From contig RGAX01000031.1 of NCBI GenBank assembly GCA_009919985.1, forward strand, positions 1-19,379: a DNA stretch of 19,379 nucleotides, read 5' to 3'. Shown piece by piece: positions 1-7,573 of the stretch (the stretch's first letter is position 1; each line of letters begins with the position of its first letter). The position numbers were made by a program, and so were the translations under genes. The stretch is from Opitutaceae bacterium (GTDB lineage: Bacteria > Verrucomicrobiota > Verrucomicrobiia > Opitutales > Opitutaceae). The notes below the pieces were generated by a model. That model had not been told where the DNA came from. It did not search any database and saw only the letters and a list, made by a program, of their open reading frames with translations.

Positions 1-439
1 CGATGGCGAGGCGGCCGAGACGGACGACTTGATCAGCGGGGGCGGCACTGACGCCGGTTTCGGCCAGGCTGGGGGCGTCCATGGATGTAAGAACGGTGAC
101 GCCAAGTAGCAGCAGGTGAGGGGCTTGCTCCTGTTGAGCTTTGATGGCCCATTGCATCATCTCGCGGCCTCCGCAGGTGTGGAGCGTGAGCATCTTAATC
201 GGAAGTGGGGCGACCGATTCGACGGCCTTGGCTACGGTGTTTGGGATGTCGTGGAGCTTCAGGTCGAGAAAGACGTCGAAGCCGAGGTCAGCAATTTCGC
301 GGACGCAGTCAGGGCCGCAGGCGGTGAACATTTCGAGGCCGACTTTAACCCAGCGGACGGTACCTTGAAGCTGGCGCAGGGCAGGGGCGACGGTGCGCGG
401 GGATTGGGCGTCCAGGACGAGGATGAGTTCGGTGGCCAT
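1..439 (-). CDS. pyrF: Orotidine 5'-phosphate decarboxylase, N-terminal part (cut by window edge)
   Basis: Decarboxylates OMP to UMP, the last step of de novo pyrimidine synthesis, in the cytoplasm. Reading the minus strand from the ATG at 439 gives 146 open residues to the left edge with no stop. The protein begins MATELILVLDAQSP, the usual first beta strand with the substrate-binding Asp. Around residues 57-67 is DLKLHDIPNTV, the family's signature Asp-x-Lys-x-x-Asp motif carrying the catalytic Lys and Asp residues. A strand like KMLTLHTCGG and a strand like LLLLGVTVLTSM follow at the expected distances. About 90 C-terminal residues lie outside the window. The gene is divergent from ispE, with about 80 bases between their starts. 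No strong Shine-Dalgarno site is visible. The identification is secure. Confidence 0.93.
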   Translation of the reverse strand, partial: MATELILVLDAQSPRTVAPALRQLQGTVRWVKVGLEMFTACGPDCVREIADLGFDVFLDLKLHDIPNTVAKAVESVAPLPIKMLTLHTCGGREMMQWAIKAQQEQAPHLLLLGVTVLTSMDAPSLAETGVSAAPADQVVRLGRLAI

Positions 440-520
440 CGGTGTTGGAGAAGCACTATGGGGCAGTCTGCGTAACAAATCAAAAACCAAAAATGCGGCT
501 CGCGGGCCGCCCAGCATACG

Positions 521-1435
521 GTGTTGGATGGGCGGGTGAGCGCTATCGAGATTTTTGCCCCTGCTAAGTTGAACCTGTTTCTTGCCATCACGGGACGGCG
601 GGCGGACGGGTTTCATGATTTGGTGTCCGTTGCTGCAACCTTGGCATTTGGCGACACGTTGCTGGCGGAGGTTATACCGGGGTCAGTGGGTTCGGAGCGC
701 TTTAAATTGGAGTGCGATGATCCGGCGGTGCCACTCGATGGGGCTAATTTGGTTTTAAAAGCCGCGCATGCGTTTGCGGCGACGAGCGGTTGGCGAGGCG
801 GGGTAAATTTTTTTCTAAGGAAACGCGTGCCGATGGGCGCGGGTCTGGGCGGCGGGAGCAGCGATGCCGTGGCGGCACTGAGGGCTATGGCGGCGCTTTC
901 GGGGGTTGATTTGGGCGACGAGAAAATCGCCAAGATCGCCGCGGCTTTGGGCTCGGATTGTCCTTTGTTTTTGAACGATGGGCCCATGGTGATGCGCGGT
1001 CGCGGGGAGCGAATCACAGCGTTGCCGCCGGCAGCGAGCGCGCGCTTGCGGGCTCGGCGGGTGTTGGTGTTTAAGCCTGCGTTTGGGATCGCTACGGCTT
1101 GGGCTTATGCGCGGATGGCGAGTGGGGCGCCGAGAAGTTATCTGGCTTTGGCCGAGGCGGAGGCTCAGCTGGCGGGGTGGTGCGCTGATGGCGCGTTGCC
1201 GGCGGAGGCTTTGCTTTTTAATAATATGGAGTGGGCGGCGTTTGAGAAATTTGTGGCTTTGCCGGCGCTGGCGGCACAGTTGCGGAAAAAGTTTGGGTTG
1301 GCGCCACGGATGAGTGGCAGCGGGAGCGCGTGTTTTGCGTTTTTGGCGGAGGATGCGCCCGTCTCGGCGATTATCGAAGCGGTGCGCGCGGCGTGGGGGC
1401 CGACGTGTTTCGTGGTCGAGACGCGGATCGCGTGA
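521..1435 (+). CDS. ispE: 4-diphosphocytidyl-2-C-methyl-D-erythritol kinase
   Basis: ATP-dependent kinase of the non-mevalonate (MEP) isoprenoid pathway; phosphorylates the 2-hydroxyl of CDP-methylerythritol in the cytoplasm. All three GHMP-kinase motifs are visible. PAKLNL (about residues 14-19) carries the catalytic Lys16. The glycine-rich ATP loop GLGGGSSDA is at 108-116. The C-terminal MSGSGSACFAF begins at 264. Asp146 in LGSDCPLF matches the catalytic Asp. At 304 residues the length is slightly above the usual 280-300. The start is uncertain: GTG at 521, TTG at 524 and GTG at 536 are all in frame, and none has a good ribosome-binding site. The 536 start gives the most typical N-terminus, placing PAKLN about ten residues in. 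A short GC-rich inverted repeat lies at about 495-510, just upstream. ptsI follows after 78 bases on the same strand, so the two may be co-transcribed. Confidence 0.93.
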   Translation: MLDGRVSAIEIFAPAKLNLFLAITGRRADGFHDLVSVAATLAFGDTLLAEVIPGSVGSERFKLECDDPAVPLDGANLVLKAAHAFAATSGWRGGVNFFLRKRVPMGAGLGGGSSDAVAALRAMAALSGVDLGDEKIAKIAAALGSDCPLFLNDGPMVMRGRGERITALPPAASARLRARRVLVFKPAFGIATAWAYARMASGAPRSYLALAEAEAQLAGWCADGALPAEALLFNNMEWAAFEKFVALPALAAQLRKKFGLAPRMSGSGSACFAFLAEDAPVSAIIEAVRAAWGPTCFVVETRIA

Positions 1436-1513
1436 ATCAGCATTGACCCAACGGCTAGGGCGAAGCGTTATCCTCGGCGCCGCCGGTGTTATCCGTACTG
1501 GCGACGCATTCGC

Positions 1514-3283
1514 ATGTCATCGGACTCTCGCAATCAGCAAGAAATCGTCGTGCAAGGCATCTCCGCCTCGCAGGGCATCGCCTATGGCACTGTGTTTGTG
1601 TATTTGCAGAGCGATGTGGAGGTGCCGAGTTATCAGGTGGACCTGGAAAAACGGATCGAGGAGGTCGCGCGGTTTGATCAGGCCTTGCTCACGACGCGCC
1701 AGCAGATCGCGAAAATTCAGGACGAGGTGGAGAAAAATCTGGGTAAAGCGGAGGCGTTGATTTTCGACGCGCATTTGCTGGTGCTCGAAGATCAGGCGTT
1801 GATCGGGGAAACGATTCGAGAATTTGAGAAGTCGGGCCGGAATATCGAAACGTGTTTTAATAATGTCGCTTCGCGCTATATTCAGGCGTTTTCCGAGATT
1901 GATGATGAATATTTGCGGGAACGGGCAGGCGATATTCGCGATGTCGCCCAGCGAGTGTTGCAAAATCTCCTTGGGCAGGCGGAAAACAGTCTGAGTAAGC
2001 TCGCTGAAAAACGCATTGTCGTGGCGAACGATCTCTCGCCCTCGGACTCGGCGAGCATCGACCGCAGTGCAGCGCTCGGCATCGTGATGGACTCGGGTAG
2101 TAAGACCAGCCACGCGGTGATCGTCGCGCGTTCGATGAAGGTGCCGGCGGTTGTGGGGGTGCGCGATCTCACTAAGCGCGTAAAAACCGGGGATTGGGTC
2201 CTGATTGATGGCTATGATGGGATCGTAATCGTCAATCCCTCGGAACAGACGTTGTTCCGCTACGGTAAAATTCAGTCGCAGAAAAAAACCTTTGAGCACC
2301 GCTTGCTTGAGGCCAACCGCCAGCCAGCGGTGACACTGGACGGGGTGAGCATTAGCCTGCAGGCTAATTTAGAAAAAGTGGAAGAGATCGCTCTCGCGAA
2401 GGAATACTTTGCGCAAGGCGTAGGGTTGTTTCGCACCGAATATCTTTATCTAAACTCGGCGCGGATACCGACTGAGCAGGAGCAATTCGTTGCTTACAAG
2501 GCCCTCGCTGAAGGCATGGCGCCGCTGCCCGTGGTGATTCGCACGCTAGACCTCGGCGGAGATAAGCCGCTGGCGGGGAATCCCGATCTATTTCCTAAGG
2601 AAGCAAACCCTTTCATGGGCTTCCGGGCGATTCGGTTTTGCATGGAGCATACGGCGATTTTCAAAGATCAGCTCCGCGCTATTTTGATGGCGAGTGCGCA
2701 CGGTCGCGTACGTCTAATGTATCCAATGATCAGCGGCGCGGATGAATTAGCCCGAGCCAACGTAATCCTTGAGGAATGCAAGGTCGAGTTGCGGGCGCGC
2801 GGACAAGCGTTTGATGCCGATATGGACGTCGGTGCGATGATTGAGATCCCGAGTGCCGCCGTGACGACTGATCTGTTAGCACGTAGCTGTGATTTTTTCA
2901 GCATCGGGACCAACGACTTGATCCAGTACTTGTTGGCGATCGACCGCGGGAATGATCGAATCGCTCACCTTTACGAGCCTACGCACCCGGCGGTGATTCG
3001 CACCCTCAAACACGTGGTCGATGAGGCGCATCGCGCGAAAGTCCCTGTCAGCGTCTGCGGTGAAATGGCCGGCGATCCGGTGTTGGTGCCGTTATTGCTC
3101 GGACTTGGCGTGGATGCGTTGAGTATGACGCCGCCGTTATTACCGGCGGTGAAATATTTGCTGCGGGCGATGACGATGGCGGATGCGCGCGAGTTGGCAG
3201 CGGAGGCGTTGATGTTGTCCTCGGCGCAGGAGATTTATGTGAAGTGCGAGGCGTTCTGTCGTGCGCGAGTGAAATTGGATTGA
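1514..3283 (+). CDS. ptsI: Phosphoenolpyruvate-protein phosphotransferase (PTS Enzyme I)
   Basis: Takes phosphate from PEP onto a histidine and passes it to HPr, starting the PTS phosphorelay in the cytoplasm. The protein is 589 residues, close to the family's usual 570-590. Visible motifs, in order: the phosphohistidine site SKTSHAVIVARS (His200); FRTEYLYL and NPFMGFRAIRF with the PEP-binding arginines; the metal ligand Glu in MIEIPSAA; SIGTNDLIQY with the Asp ligand; DRGNDRIAHLYEPTHPAV; and SVCGEMAGDP with catalytic Cys515. The gene therefore looks fully active. No HPr or EII gene is in the window, so a sugar-uptake role cannot be separated from a regulatory one. The ATG at 1514 is the only sensible start and lacks a clear Shine-Dalgarno site. 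The last ~250 bases have a diverged second copy about 1 kb downstream (4073-4233). A 17-base palindrome at 3292-3308 just past the stop could form a weak hairpin, but there is no T-run. Confidence 0.95.
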   Translation: MSSDSRNQQEIVVQGISASQGIAYGTVFVYLQSDVEVPSYQVDLEKRIEEVARFDQALLTTRQQIAKIQDEVEKNLGKAEALIFDAHLLVLEDQALIGETIREFEKSGRNIETCFNNVASRYIQAFSEIDDEYLRERAGDIRDVAQRVLQNLLGQAENSLSKLAEKRIVVANDLSPSDSASIDRSAALGIVMDSGSKTSHAVIVARSMKVPAVVGVRDLTKRVKTGDWVLIDGYDGIVIVNPSEQTLFRYGKIQSQKKTFEHRLLEANRQPAVTLDGVSISLQANLEKVEEIALAKEYFAQGVGLFRTEYLYLNSARIPTEQEQFVAYKALAEGMAPLPVVIRTLDLGGDKPLAGNPDLFPKEANPFMGFRAIRFCMEHTAIFKDQLRAILMASAHGRVRLMYPMISGADELARANVILEECKVELRARGQAFDADMDVGAMIEIPSAAVTTDLLARSCDFFSIGTNDLIQYLLAIDRGNDRIAHLYEPTHPAVIRTLKHVVDEAHRAKVPVSVCGEMAGDPVLVPLLLGLGVDALSMTPPLLPAVKYLLRAMTMADARELAAEALMLSSAQEIYVKCEAFCRARVKLD

Positions 3284-3371
3284 ACACTAAGCGCCGTAGG
3301 CTACGGCGAGTCGCCTGCTGCATTTTCGCTAGCATGGGATTGCATTCCTCTCGAACCAATGGCCGCACCTG

Positions 3372-3411
3372 ACGTTGCGTCGGGCGGGTCACGACACGCC
3401 CAACCCTACGC
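3372..3411. repeat. REP-like inverted repeat between ptsI and vapC
   Basis: The gap between the ptsI stop and the vapC stop (3284-3428) holds no gene. It contains a GC-rich stretch whose arms gggcg and cgccc are ten bases apart, flanked by further partly complementary sequence (gcgtcg... and ...ctacgc). The look is that of short dispersed intergenic palindromes in GC-rich bacteria. With only one copy in the window, repeat status is a guess; it could equally be a terminator shared by the converging ptsI and vapBC. Confidence 0.25.
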
Positions 3412-3428
3412 AGGCCAGCGAGCCCGGC

Positions 3429-3794
3429 CTAAACTCCGTAGGGGATGCGAATCCCCGGCTCTTCTCTAGGAAAATCCTTAGTGTTTCTGGTCACCAGCAA
3501 ACAGCCTTGGCTCTGCGCCGTAGCCCATACAACGGCGTCGGGCAGTCGAATCCGGAATTCTTTTCGGATCTTAACGGCTTCCCTCGCGACCTCCATCGAA
3601 AGGTGATGGATGGTGAAACTATTCAAGAAACCTTGGCAGGCTTTCTCTTCCTCCGGTGAATCCGCTCCCGCCATTATCTCCATCCATGAGACGATGCTCA
3701 TCTCTCGCTTCGGATACCGATCCAACTCCAACTTTGCCTCGTTCAATCCTTGGAGATAATCAATCAGCACATCGCTATCGATGATCGCCCTCAT
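3429..3794 (-). CDS. vapC: PIN-domain ribonuclease toxin, VapC type
   Basis: Toxin of a type II toxin-antitoxin module; VapC proteins are Mg-dependent endoribonucleases held inactive by VapB. From the ATG at 3794 the protein is 121 residues and starts MRAIIDSDVLIDYL, the canonical first PIN strand with acidic Asp6. Further acidic residues sit where the PIN active site needs them: Glu39 in VSWMEIMAG, Asp86 in LPDAVVWATA and Asp107 in VTRNTKDF. The set looks complete, so the toxin is probably active. The ATG overlaps the vapB stop in an ATGA, which is why this start is preferred to an in-frame one four codons upstream. The target RNA cannot be read from the sequence. A 6-bp stem with a GCGA loop (3441-3456) lies in the last codons. 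Confidence 0.9.
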   Translation of the reverse strand: MRAIIDSDVLIDYLQGLNEAKLELDRYPKREMSIVSWMEIMAGADSPEEEKACQGFLNSFTIHHLSMEVAREAVKIRKEFRIRLPDAVVWATAQSQGCLLVTRNTKDFPREEPGIRIPYGV

Positions 3795-4015
3795 TGGGCA
3801 CCCCATTCGGTACGAAGCCAGTCAACGTGTTTGCGGCTGTTGAGGCGCTTGTGCTTCCACAGCCCGAATCCAATGTCCTTCGCCGCCGCAGCACTTTCGC
3901 CCGTCAAACGGTCGACGGCGCGGCGCACGGCTTCCGCGCGTGAAATCTTTTGCTCCGAACACAAGCGAGCGAGCGCTCCCAATTGCTCCCCGGTTAGGTC
4001 GACGATTGTTCTCAT
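3791..4015 (-). CDS. vapB: Ribbon-helix-helix antitoxin, VapB/CopG-like
   Basis: Antitoxin partner of the adjacent vapC, 74 residues. The N-terminal half (MRTIVDLTGEQLGALARLC, then KISRAEAVRRAVDRL) is a textbook ribbon-helix-helix: one short strand, then two helices. It should bind DNA as a dimer and repress its own operon. The C-terminal half (about 45-74), with conserved-looking FGLWKHKR and ending DWLRTEWGA, is the likely toxin-binding tail. The stop overlaps the vapC start by four bases, so the pair is translationally coupled. The ATG at 4015 has no clear ribosome-binding site. A repeated 8-mer just upstream is a candidate autoregulatory operator. The family (CopG/RHH) is clear; calling it VapB rests on its pairing with a PIN toxin. 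Confidence 0.85.
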   Translation of the reverse strand: MRTIVDLTGEQLGALARLCSEQKISRAEAVRRAVDRLTGESAAAAKDIGFGLWKHKRLNSRKHVDWLRTEWGAQ

Positions 4016-4017
4016 AA

Positions 4018-4046
4018 ATGATAACTGATAGCGTCATCATGATAAC
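4018..4046. promoter_or_regulatory. Candidate vapBC operator: 8-bp direct repeat
   Basis: ATGATAAC occurs at 4018-4025 and again at 4039-4046, exactly 21 bases apart (two helical turns), directly upstream of the vapB start. That places both on the same face of the helix, as expected for cooperative ribbon-helix-helix dimers. The function is inferred. Confidence 0.4.
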
Positions 4047-4056
4047 GTCAAGCTAG

Positions 4057-4233
4057 ATGCTGCTAAATTTCAGCGCGAAAGTCCCCTTTAGTGGGGGTGG
4101 TGAAATGGCCGATGATCCGGTGTTGGTGCCTTTGCTACTCGGGCTTGGCGTGGAGTCGCTGATGTTGTCTTCGGCGCAGGAGATTTATGCGAAGTGCGAG
4201 GCTTTCTGTCGCGCGCGAGTAAAATTGAATTAA
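4057..4233 (+). pseudogene. Second, truncated copy of the ptsI 3' end; 58-codon ORF still open
   Basis: Bases 4073-4154 match ptsI 3033-3114 without gaps (15 differences in 82 by hand count). Bases 4161-4233 match ptsI 3211-3283 (7 differences in 73). Between these blocks 90 bp of ptsI are missing, exactly 30 codons; the deletion ends fall in the similar ptsI ten-mers tggatgcgtt and cggaggcgtt. The reading frame survives: an ATG at 4057 opens a 58-residue ORF whose tail, ending CRARVKLN, mirrors the ptsI C-terminus. The match includes AKVP.S..GEMA.DP, but the position of catalytic Cys515 is Gly, so it cannot do Enzyme I chemistry. It is divergent from vapB. I read it as a displaced or duplicated gene remnant; a small expressed protein is possible but unsupported. 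Confidence 0.8.
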
Positions 4234-4357
4234 AAAACATGCGCGCTAGTTAAGTATGGTTTTTCACGTCTGCATCAGGGGCCTAAGCGCGAGCCGTTGA
4301 ACGGGGACAGCGAGCAGTTGTGTCGTCGGTGGGTTGAGGGGTGGGGCGCTCCAGCGG

Positions 4358-6058
4358 TTATTTTGGCGCGATCCGCTCGTAGCCTCTCGGGCCGGTCGGG
4401 GTCGGGGCGCGATAGCGTGCGCGGATGAGGTTGAGCGCGGTTTCTTGAAAGGTGAGTCCGCGTTCGAAGATCGCAGCCTCGCGTTGGAGTTGCTGTTGTA
4501 AGGCGGCCACGTTGGTGGCTTGTACATCAATGTCCGCGCGAGCGGCCGCGGCGGCGGCGACGCCAGCGGCGTGACCTAGAATCATGTATTGGGGTTCCAT
4601 CCTAAGGCTCGAATAGGCGATGTGGCTGGCTGAAAAGCAGACGGGTACCAACAGATTGGTGCTTTCGTTTTTTTGGGGCAGTAGAATGCGAAAGGGAATC
4701 TGATACGGCTGCACGGGTACTTGGACGTCGCCTTCGTTTTCGACGAAGCCTTGGTCGTTGATGAAGCGTTGGACGTTGTGCGAATCGGAGTTGTAGCTGC
4801 CCATGCCGATGGCGTCGTCTTTGGCCCGGTCGGTCTGGAGGTCTTTTTGGGTCGCAACGAAAACGCCGATCATGCGGCGACCTTCGCGGATGTAGAGTTG
4901 GTCGGGCCAGTGGTCGTTGTGGGGAAATTCATCTTTGGCTAGACCGTACTGGTTGATCTCGGCTTGGAGCGGGGCAGGCACGCGCGGATCGGTCGCGAGG
5001 AAATAATAAAAACCTTGTTGGTAGCCGGCGTGATCGGCCCAGATGCGCTCGCGTTCGGCGTAGGAGCCTTCGGGATAACCGTAGCTGCCACCAATGTAGT
5101 CGGTGGAGAAGGCGCCGCGGTTATTGAGATCAACTTTGCTGTTGGGGATGACGCGCAGTAGGCTGATTTCATTGAGTTGCAACGGGCGCCTTAAGTAAGA
5201 GGTCATCGCCTGCAGGTAGCGGGCGAGTAGGGCGTAACGCTTAGGGTCATAGCCGGCCGGTTGAGCCCATGGAAGGCGGTTGGCCGGATCTTGCGTGGCG
5301 ACGACACGGAAGTTGTACGCTTGAATCCGGCGATCGCCGGATCCGGGTTGACCGCGCGGGGTCGTCGAAATTTCGGGATAAACGCGGTCGTTTTCATCGC
5401 GCGCGGGCAGGTCGATCGAGAATTGGTGGCTCGGGGTGAAGGCGCGGACGCCGGCCAAGGACTCGCTATACTGCGCCGAGCTCTCACGGCCGTACGTATA
5501 ACTCACGCCGGCTTGGGCCATGAGGTCGCCTTCATAGGAGGCATCGGCAAAGACTCGACCTTTGATGGTGGCGCCGTTTTCCATCACGAGTTCCGTGATG
5601 CGCGAACCGGTTTTGTGTACGCCGGTTTTTTCCTGCAAGCGGTGGTGTTCCAGCAAAGTCACGCCGGCTTCCTGTAGCATCGAGCGGAAAAGTGCTGCCG
5701 CCACTTTGGGCTCTGGCATCCAGGCGATTTCTTGCTGGTGACGTTCGAGCCCGTAAGCGCGTCCCGCTCGAAAATAAAATTCCAACGCGAGACCCCCTAT
5801 GACTTCGCGTTTACCCACGTCGGTGCCGGAAAGTCCGCCCGCGACCATGCCGCCGATTTGTGCGCGCGGCTCAAGTAAGACGGTGCGTGCGCCGTTGCGA
5901 GCGGCGGCGATCGCCGTCATCACCCCGCCCGCGGTGCCGCCGTAGACCACCACATCAAAGTCGACCGCGGCACGTAGGGTGAGAAGGGAGCTAGTCATCA
6001 CCAGTAGCTTTGAAAACAGAAGTAGGTTGGGGCGTTTTTTCATCGTATTCGTGGCCAT
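4358..6058 (-). CDS. Secreted FAD-dependent oxidoreductase
   Basis: A 566-residue flavoprotein of the FAD_oxidored type, which in this phylum often sits in carbohydrate-catabolism loci; the substrate is unknown. A Lys/Arg-containing start and hydrophobic stretch (residues about 7-30, MKKRPNLLLF...SSLLTLRA) look like a signal peptide, suggesting export. The mature protein begins with the dinucleotide-binding fold DFDVVVYGGTAGG (34-45), with Glu63 at the end of the second strand. IGGMVAGGLSGTD (68-80) follows, as in this family. VFADASYEGDLMAQAG in the middle is the second FAD-contact region. A Gly/Ala-rich GHAAGVAAAAAARA lies near the C-terminus. The start could be the ATG at 6058 or the one at 6043; the latter gives the tidier signal peptide. 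It runs in the same direction as the regulator gene upstream, separated by 263 bases, so it may have its own promoter. Confidence 0.85.
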   Translation of the reverse strand: MATNTMKKRPNLLLFSKLLVMTSSLLTLRAAVDFDVVVYGGTAGGVMTAIAAARNGARTVLLEPRAQIGGMVAGGLSGTDVGKREVIGGLALEFYFRAGRAYGLERHQQEIAWMPEPKVAAALFRSMLQEAGVTLLEHHRLQEKTGVHKTGSRITELVMENGATIKGRVFADASYEGDLMAQAGVSYTYGRESSAQYSESLAGVRAFTPSHQFSIDLPARDENDRVYPEISTTPRGQPGSGDRRIQAYNFRVVATQDPANRLPWAQPAGYDPKRYALLARYLQAMTSYLRRPLQLNEISLLRVIPNSKVDLNNRGAFSTDYIGGSYGYPEGSYAERERIWADHAGYQQGFYYFLATDPRVPAPLQAEINQYGLAKDEFPHNDHWPDQLYIREGRRMIGVFVATQKDLQTDRAKDDAIGMGSYNSDSHNVQRFINDQGFVENEGDVQVPVQPYQIPFRILLPQKNESTNLLVPVCFSASHIAYSSLRMEPQYMILGHAAGVAAAAAARADIDVQATNVAALQQQLQREAAIFERGLTFQETALNLIRARYRAPTPTGPRGYERIAPK

Positions 6059-6114
6059 CCTTCAAACATGCGGGCGATTTGAGTTCAGGAAAGGTCTTTT
6101 CACGCGCCTCAGGG

Positions 6115-6130
6115 CGACCCATGCAGGTCG
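6115..6130. promoter_or_regulatory. Inverted repeat upstream of the FAD oxidoreductase gene
   Basis: CGACC and GGTCG flank a six-base centre, 57 bases upstream of the oxidoreductase start, in the otherwise featureless 6059-6321 gap. It could be an operator. The same gap also has a tandem 9-mer (atggttgct twice, 6230-6247). Both are short enough to be chance. Confidence 0.2.
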
Positions 6131-6321
6131 CGACATGGCTCAGATATCATCGCAGGTTGAAAAGGCCAGCGTGCCATCGGTGATCCGGTGTTGAAATCAG
6201 TTTTTGGGCGAGCGTTCGTGGGATTAAAGATGGTTGCTATGGTTGCTGATGTCTTCGTCGGCGATCCACGCACACCAACTCCCACCCGACCAAAAGTAGG
6301 CTCGGTTTATCGGTTTTTGCT

Positions 6322-7473
6322 TCAGCTCTTAGCCCGTTGCCTTGCTCGGTAAACCCTCGGGCTGCAGCCGAGGAACCGGCGGAAAGTGCGGAAAAGATGA
6401 TTGGGCTGCGAAAACCCCGCGGCGCTGGAAATTTCCCCGACGCTGAGTTCCGTTGTGGTAAGGAGATTCTTGGCCTGCTCCAGTCGAACTCGGACCACCT
6501 CCTCGTTGAGGCTGCGACTCAGCTCGTGGCGAAACGCCTTTTCCAAGGCACGACGGGAGAGATTCGTGGCCAACACGATGTCGTCCACCCCCAGAAGCGG
6601 TTTAGCGTAGTTGTCATGGATGCAGCGCAGAGCGCGGGCCACTTGAAGGTTGCCCACGGCGAGAATGTCGGTGCTACGGCGGGTGACCAGCCCTAGAGGA
6701 GGCACGCGTAGCATCTTTTTCGGGGGCTTGCGCCCGGACATCAGGCGGTCGAGCAACGCTGCGGCCTGATAGGCCATGCCCTCGAGATCATGGCACACGC
6801 TCGAGAGCGGAACTAGAATTGATTCGCAAATCGGCGCATCGTTGTCGATCCCCAGCACCGCGACGGCCTCGGGCACGAGTAGGGAGGCATCATCACACGC
6901 GTCGATCACATCCGCAGCCACGCAGTCGTTGTAGCAGAAGACGGCGAGAGGTTTGGGCAACCCGATTAAGGTTTGGACCATCAGCTTGCGCTGCGCGGCA
7001 CAGTCCCGCTCTTTGGGGTCCCTGTAGCGCGTGTCTAGGGGCGGAAGCATATGGCAGCTGAAGCCGGCGCGGTCGAGCCACTTGCTGAAACCGGCGCAGC
7101 GCTCGGCGTTGAGGGCATCATCCGTCATCGGCGCCCACGCGAAATGGCGGTAGCGGCGTTCCAAAAAATGTTCGGCGGCGAGTCGACCTATCTCATCGCT
7201 GTCACCCTCCACCCGAGGTAGCTGGATGTCGCTGCGCACATTCGAAATCTCGACTGCTGGCAGCTCCGACTTGGCAATGAACGCCGCTAGGTCGTCCCGA
7301 TAGCCGATGTAGGAGATGATGCCGTCGCCGCGCCAGCCGATGGGAATCTTGGCGGTATAGATCATGTCGGCCACAATATGCCAGTGGTGCTCACGCGCAT
7401 AGCGGCCGACGCCCTTGAGGTATCCATGATGCGTGTCGGTGAGCGCGAGCAGGACTGTGCGCTTGGTGGGGAT
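6322..7473 (-). CDS. XylR-type regulator: LacI-like sensor plus AraC DNA-binding domain
   Basis: Ligand-responsive transcription factor. The sensor resembles periplasmic sugar-binding/LacI domains (RLAAEHFLERRYRHFAW; VLGIDNDAPICESILVPLSSV; PLGLVTRRSTDILAV). The last ~105 residues form an AraC-type double helix-turn-helix (LGVDDIVLATNLSRRALEKAF, then VGEISSAAGFSQPNHLFRTFRRFLGCSPRVYR). The nearest ordinary start is GTG 7374, giving 350 residues, but that removes the first strand and helix of the sensor. In-frame sequence upstream reads PTKRTVLLALTDTHHGYLKG, the expected N-terminus. No ATG, GTG or TTG exists between GTG 7374 and the in-frame stop at 7525-7527. I set the start at the ATC at 7473 (383 residues, normal family length) as a placeholder for an unusual start, a mutated start or a sequencing error. 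It is divergent from the TonB receptor gene, its likely target. Confidence 0.82.
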   Translation of the reverse strand: MPTKRTVLLALTDTHHGYLKGVGRYAREHHWHIVADMIYTAKIPIGWRGDGIISYIGYRDDLAAFIAKSELPAVEISNVRSDIQLPRVEGDSDEIGRLAAEHFLERRYRHFAWAPMTDDALNAERCAGFSKWLDRAGFSCHMLPPLDTRYRDPKERDCAAQRKLMVQTLIGLPKPLAVFCYNDCVAADVIDACDDASLLVPEAVAVLGIDNDAPICESILVPLSSVCHDLEGMAYQAAALLDRLMSGRKPPKKMLRVPPLGLVTRRSTDILAVGNLQVARALRCIHDNYAKPLLGVDDIVLATNLSRRALEKAFRHELSRSLNEEVVRVRLEQAKNLLTTTELSVGEISSAAGFSQPNHLFRTFRRFLGCSPRVYRARQRAKS

Positions 7474-7544
7474 GTTGTGACGATTTAGCTTCGTTAGATA
7501 ATCTGCGAGCGCAAAAAGAGACTTTTAGCGCCGCAAAGTGATTG

Positions 7545-7573
7545 TTGTGCGAATTACGCGCGGCGAGTATATT
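7545..7573 (+). promoter_or_regulatory. Candidate promoter of the TonB receptor gene
   Basis: TTGTGC (7545-7550) and TATATT (7568-7573) are separated by 17 bases, a good sigma-70-like spacing with a near-consensus -10 box. Transcription would start near 7580, leaving a leader of about 110 bases before the preferred start of the receptor gene. Confidence 0.45.

Noticed and set aside
116..475. A 119-residue plus-strand frame at the left edge
   Set aside because: It is antisense to pyrF, whose catalytic motif is unmistakable on the minus strand.
1436..1513. Possible tRNA or small RNA between ispE and ptsI
   Set aside because: No cloverleaf or conserved T arm could be formed by eye.
1517..2299. 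A 260-residue minus-strand frame inside ptsI
   Set aside because: ptsI is certain from its motifs; the antisense frame is a shadow with no family features.
3441..3456. GGGGAT-GCGA-ATCCCC hairpin in the 3' end of vapC as a regulatory RNA element
   Set aside because: Six base pairs inside coding sequence are easily chance, and there is no T-run.
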